Positions 63,983 through 64,000 of a stretch of 64,000 nucleotides of DNA are shown here, one piece after another. The DNA lies in NCBI RefSeq assembly GCF_040616545.1, contig NZ_CP156688.1:1736001-1800000 (forward strand). Reading direction: 5' to 3'. The first letter of the stretch is position 1; each line of letters begins with the position of its first letter. The position numbers were made by a program, and so were the translations under genes. The DNA is from Akkermansia muciniphila. GTDB lineage: Bacteria > Verrucomicrobiota > Verrucomicrobiia > Verrucomicrobiales > Akkermansiaceae. The notes beneath the pieces are model-generated. The model was not told the DNA's origin, searched no databases, and worked only from the letters and a program-made list of their open reading frames with translations.

Positions 63983-64000
63983 ACGCCTGTGTTTGGAGAC

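Overview
The window looks like a chromosomal segment of a Verrucomicrobiota bacterium, most probably Akkermansia or a close relative. This is inferred from the long three-domain form of IspG, the scarcity of strong Shine-Dalgarno sequences, the moderately high G+C of the core genes and the family content. No ribosomal RNA or species marker is present, so the assignment is not proven.

Layout. The left edge carries the start of dinB (minus strand). Next come a MarR-GNAT fusion regulator and a DNA-alkylation repair pair (Ada/AlkA fusion and ogt), then an ABM-domain protein and a tRNA-Arg(CCG). A four-gene ABC-2 export operon of the YbhGFSR type follows on the minus strand. From 10 to 20 kb are housekeeping genes: alaS, pssA, folP, a YfhO-type membrane glycosyltransferase and ispG. 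From 20 to 28.6 kb lie an SDR reductase, an acyltransferase, a secreted alpha/beta hydrolase, an overlapping ketosynthase and alpha-oxoamine synthase (BioF-like) pair, and small membrane proteins.

From 29 to 43.9 kb is an accessory island. It holds a 1,879-residue RHS protein whose tip has a JAMM-type HxH...SxxD signature (DUF4329-like), a secreted candidate immunity protein, a decayed RHS fragment and orphan small genes. It also holds a complete IS1595-family transposon (37380-40259) with 24-bp inverted ends, an exact 8-bp target duplication and four passenger genes. The island is much more AT-rich than its surroundings and is flanked by two paralogous GT-A-like genes.

The right third returns to core genes: sufE-like, aspS and hisS (minus strand), a hydrogenase-maturation operon hypBFCDE without hypA or structural hydrogenase genes, a Sel1-repeat protein, a GT4 glycosyltransferase fused to an LpxH-like phosphoesterase, the chaperone cluster dnaK-groES-groEL, and a PiT phosphate transporter with a PhoU-like tail.

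The most notable signals are an exact sigma-54 (-24/-12) promoter with three upstream GACA-N3-TGTC sites before dnaK, and the IS1595 element carrying its own regulated passenger genes. The RHS tip/immunity locus with its graveyard of older modules is also of interest.
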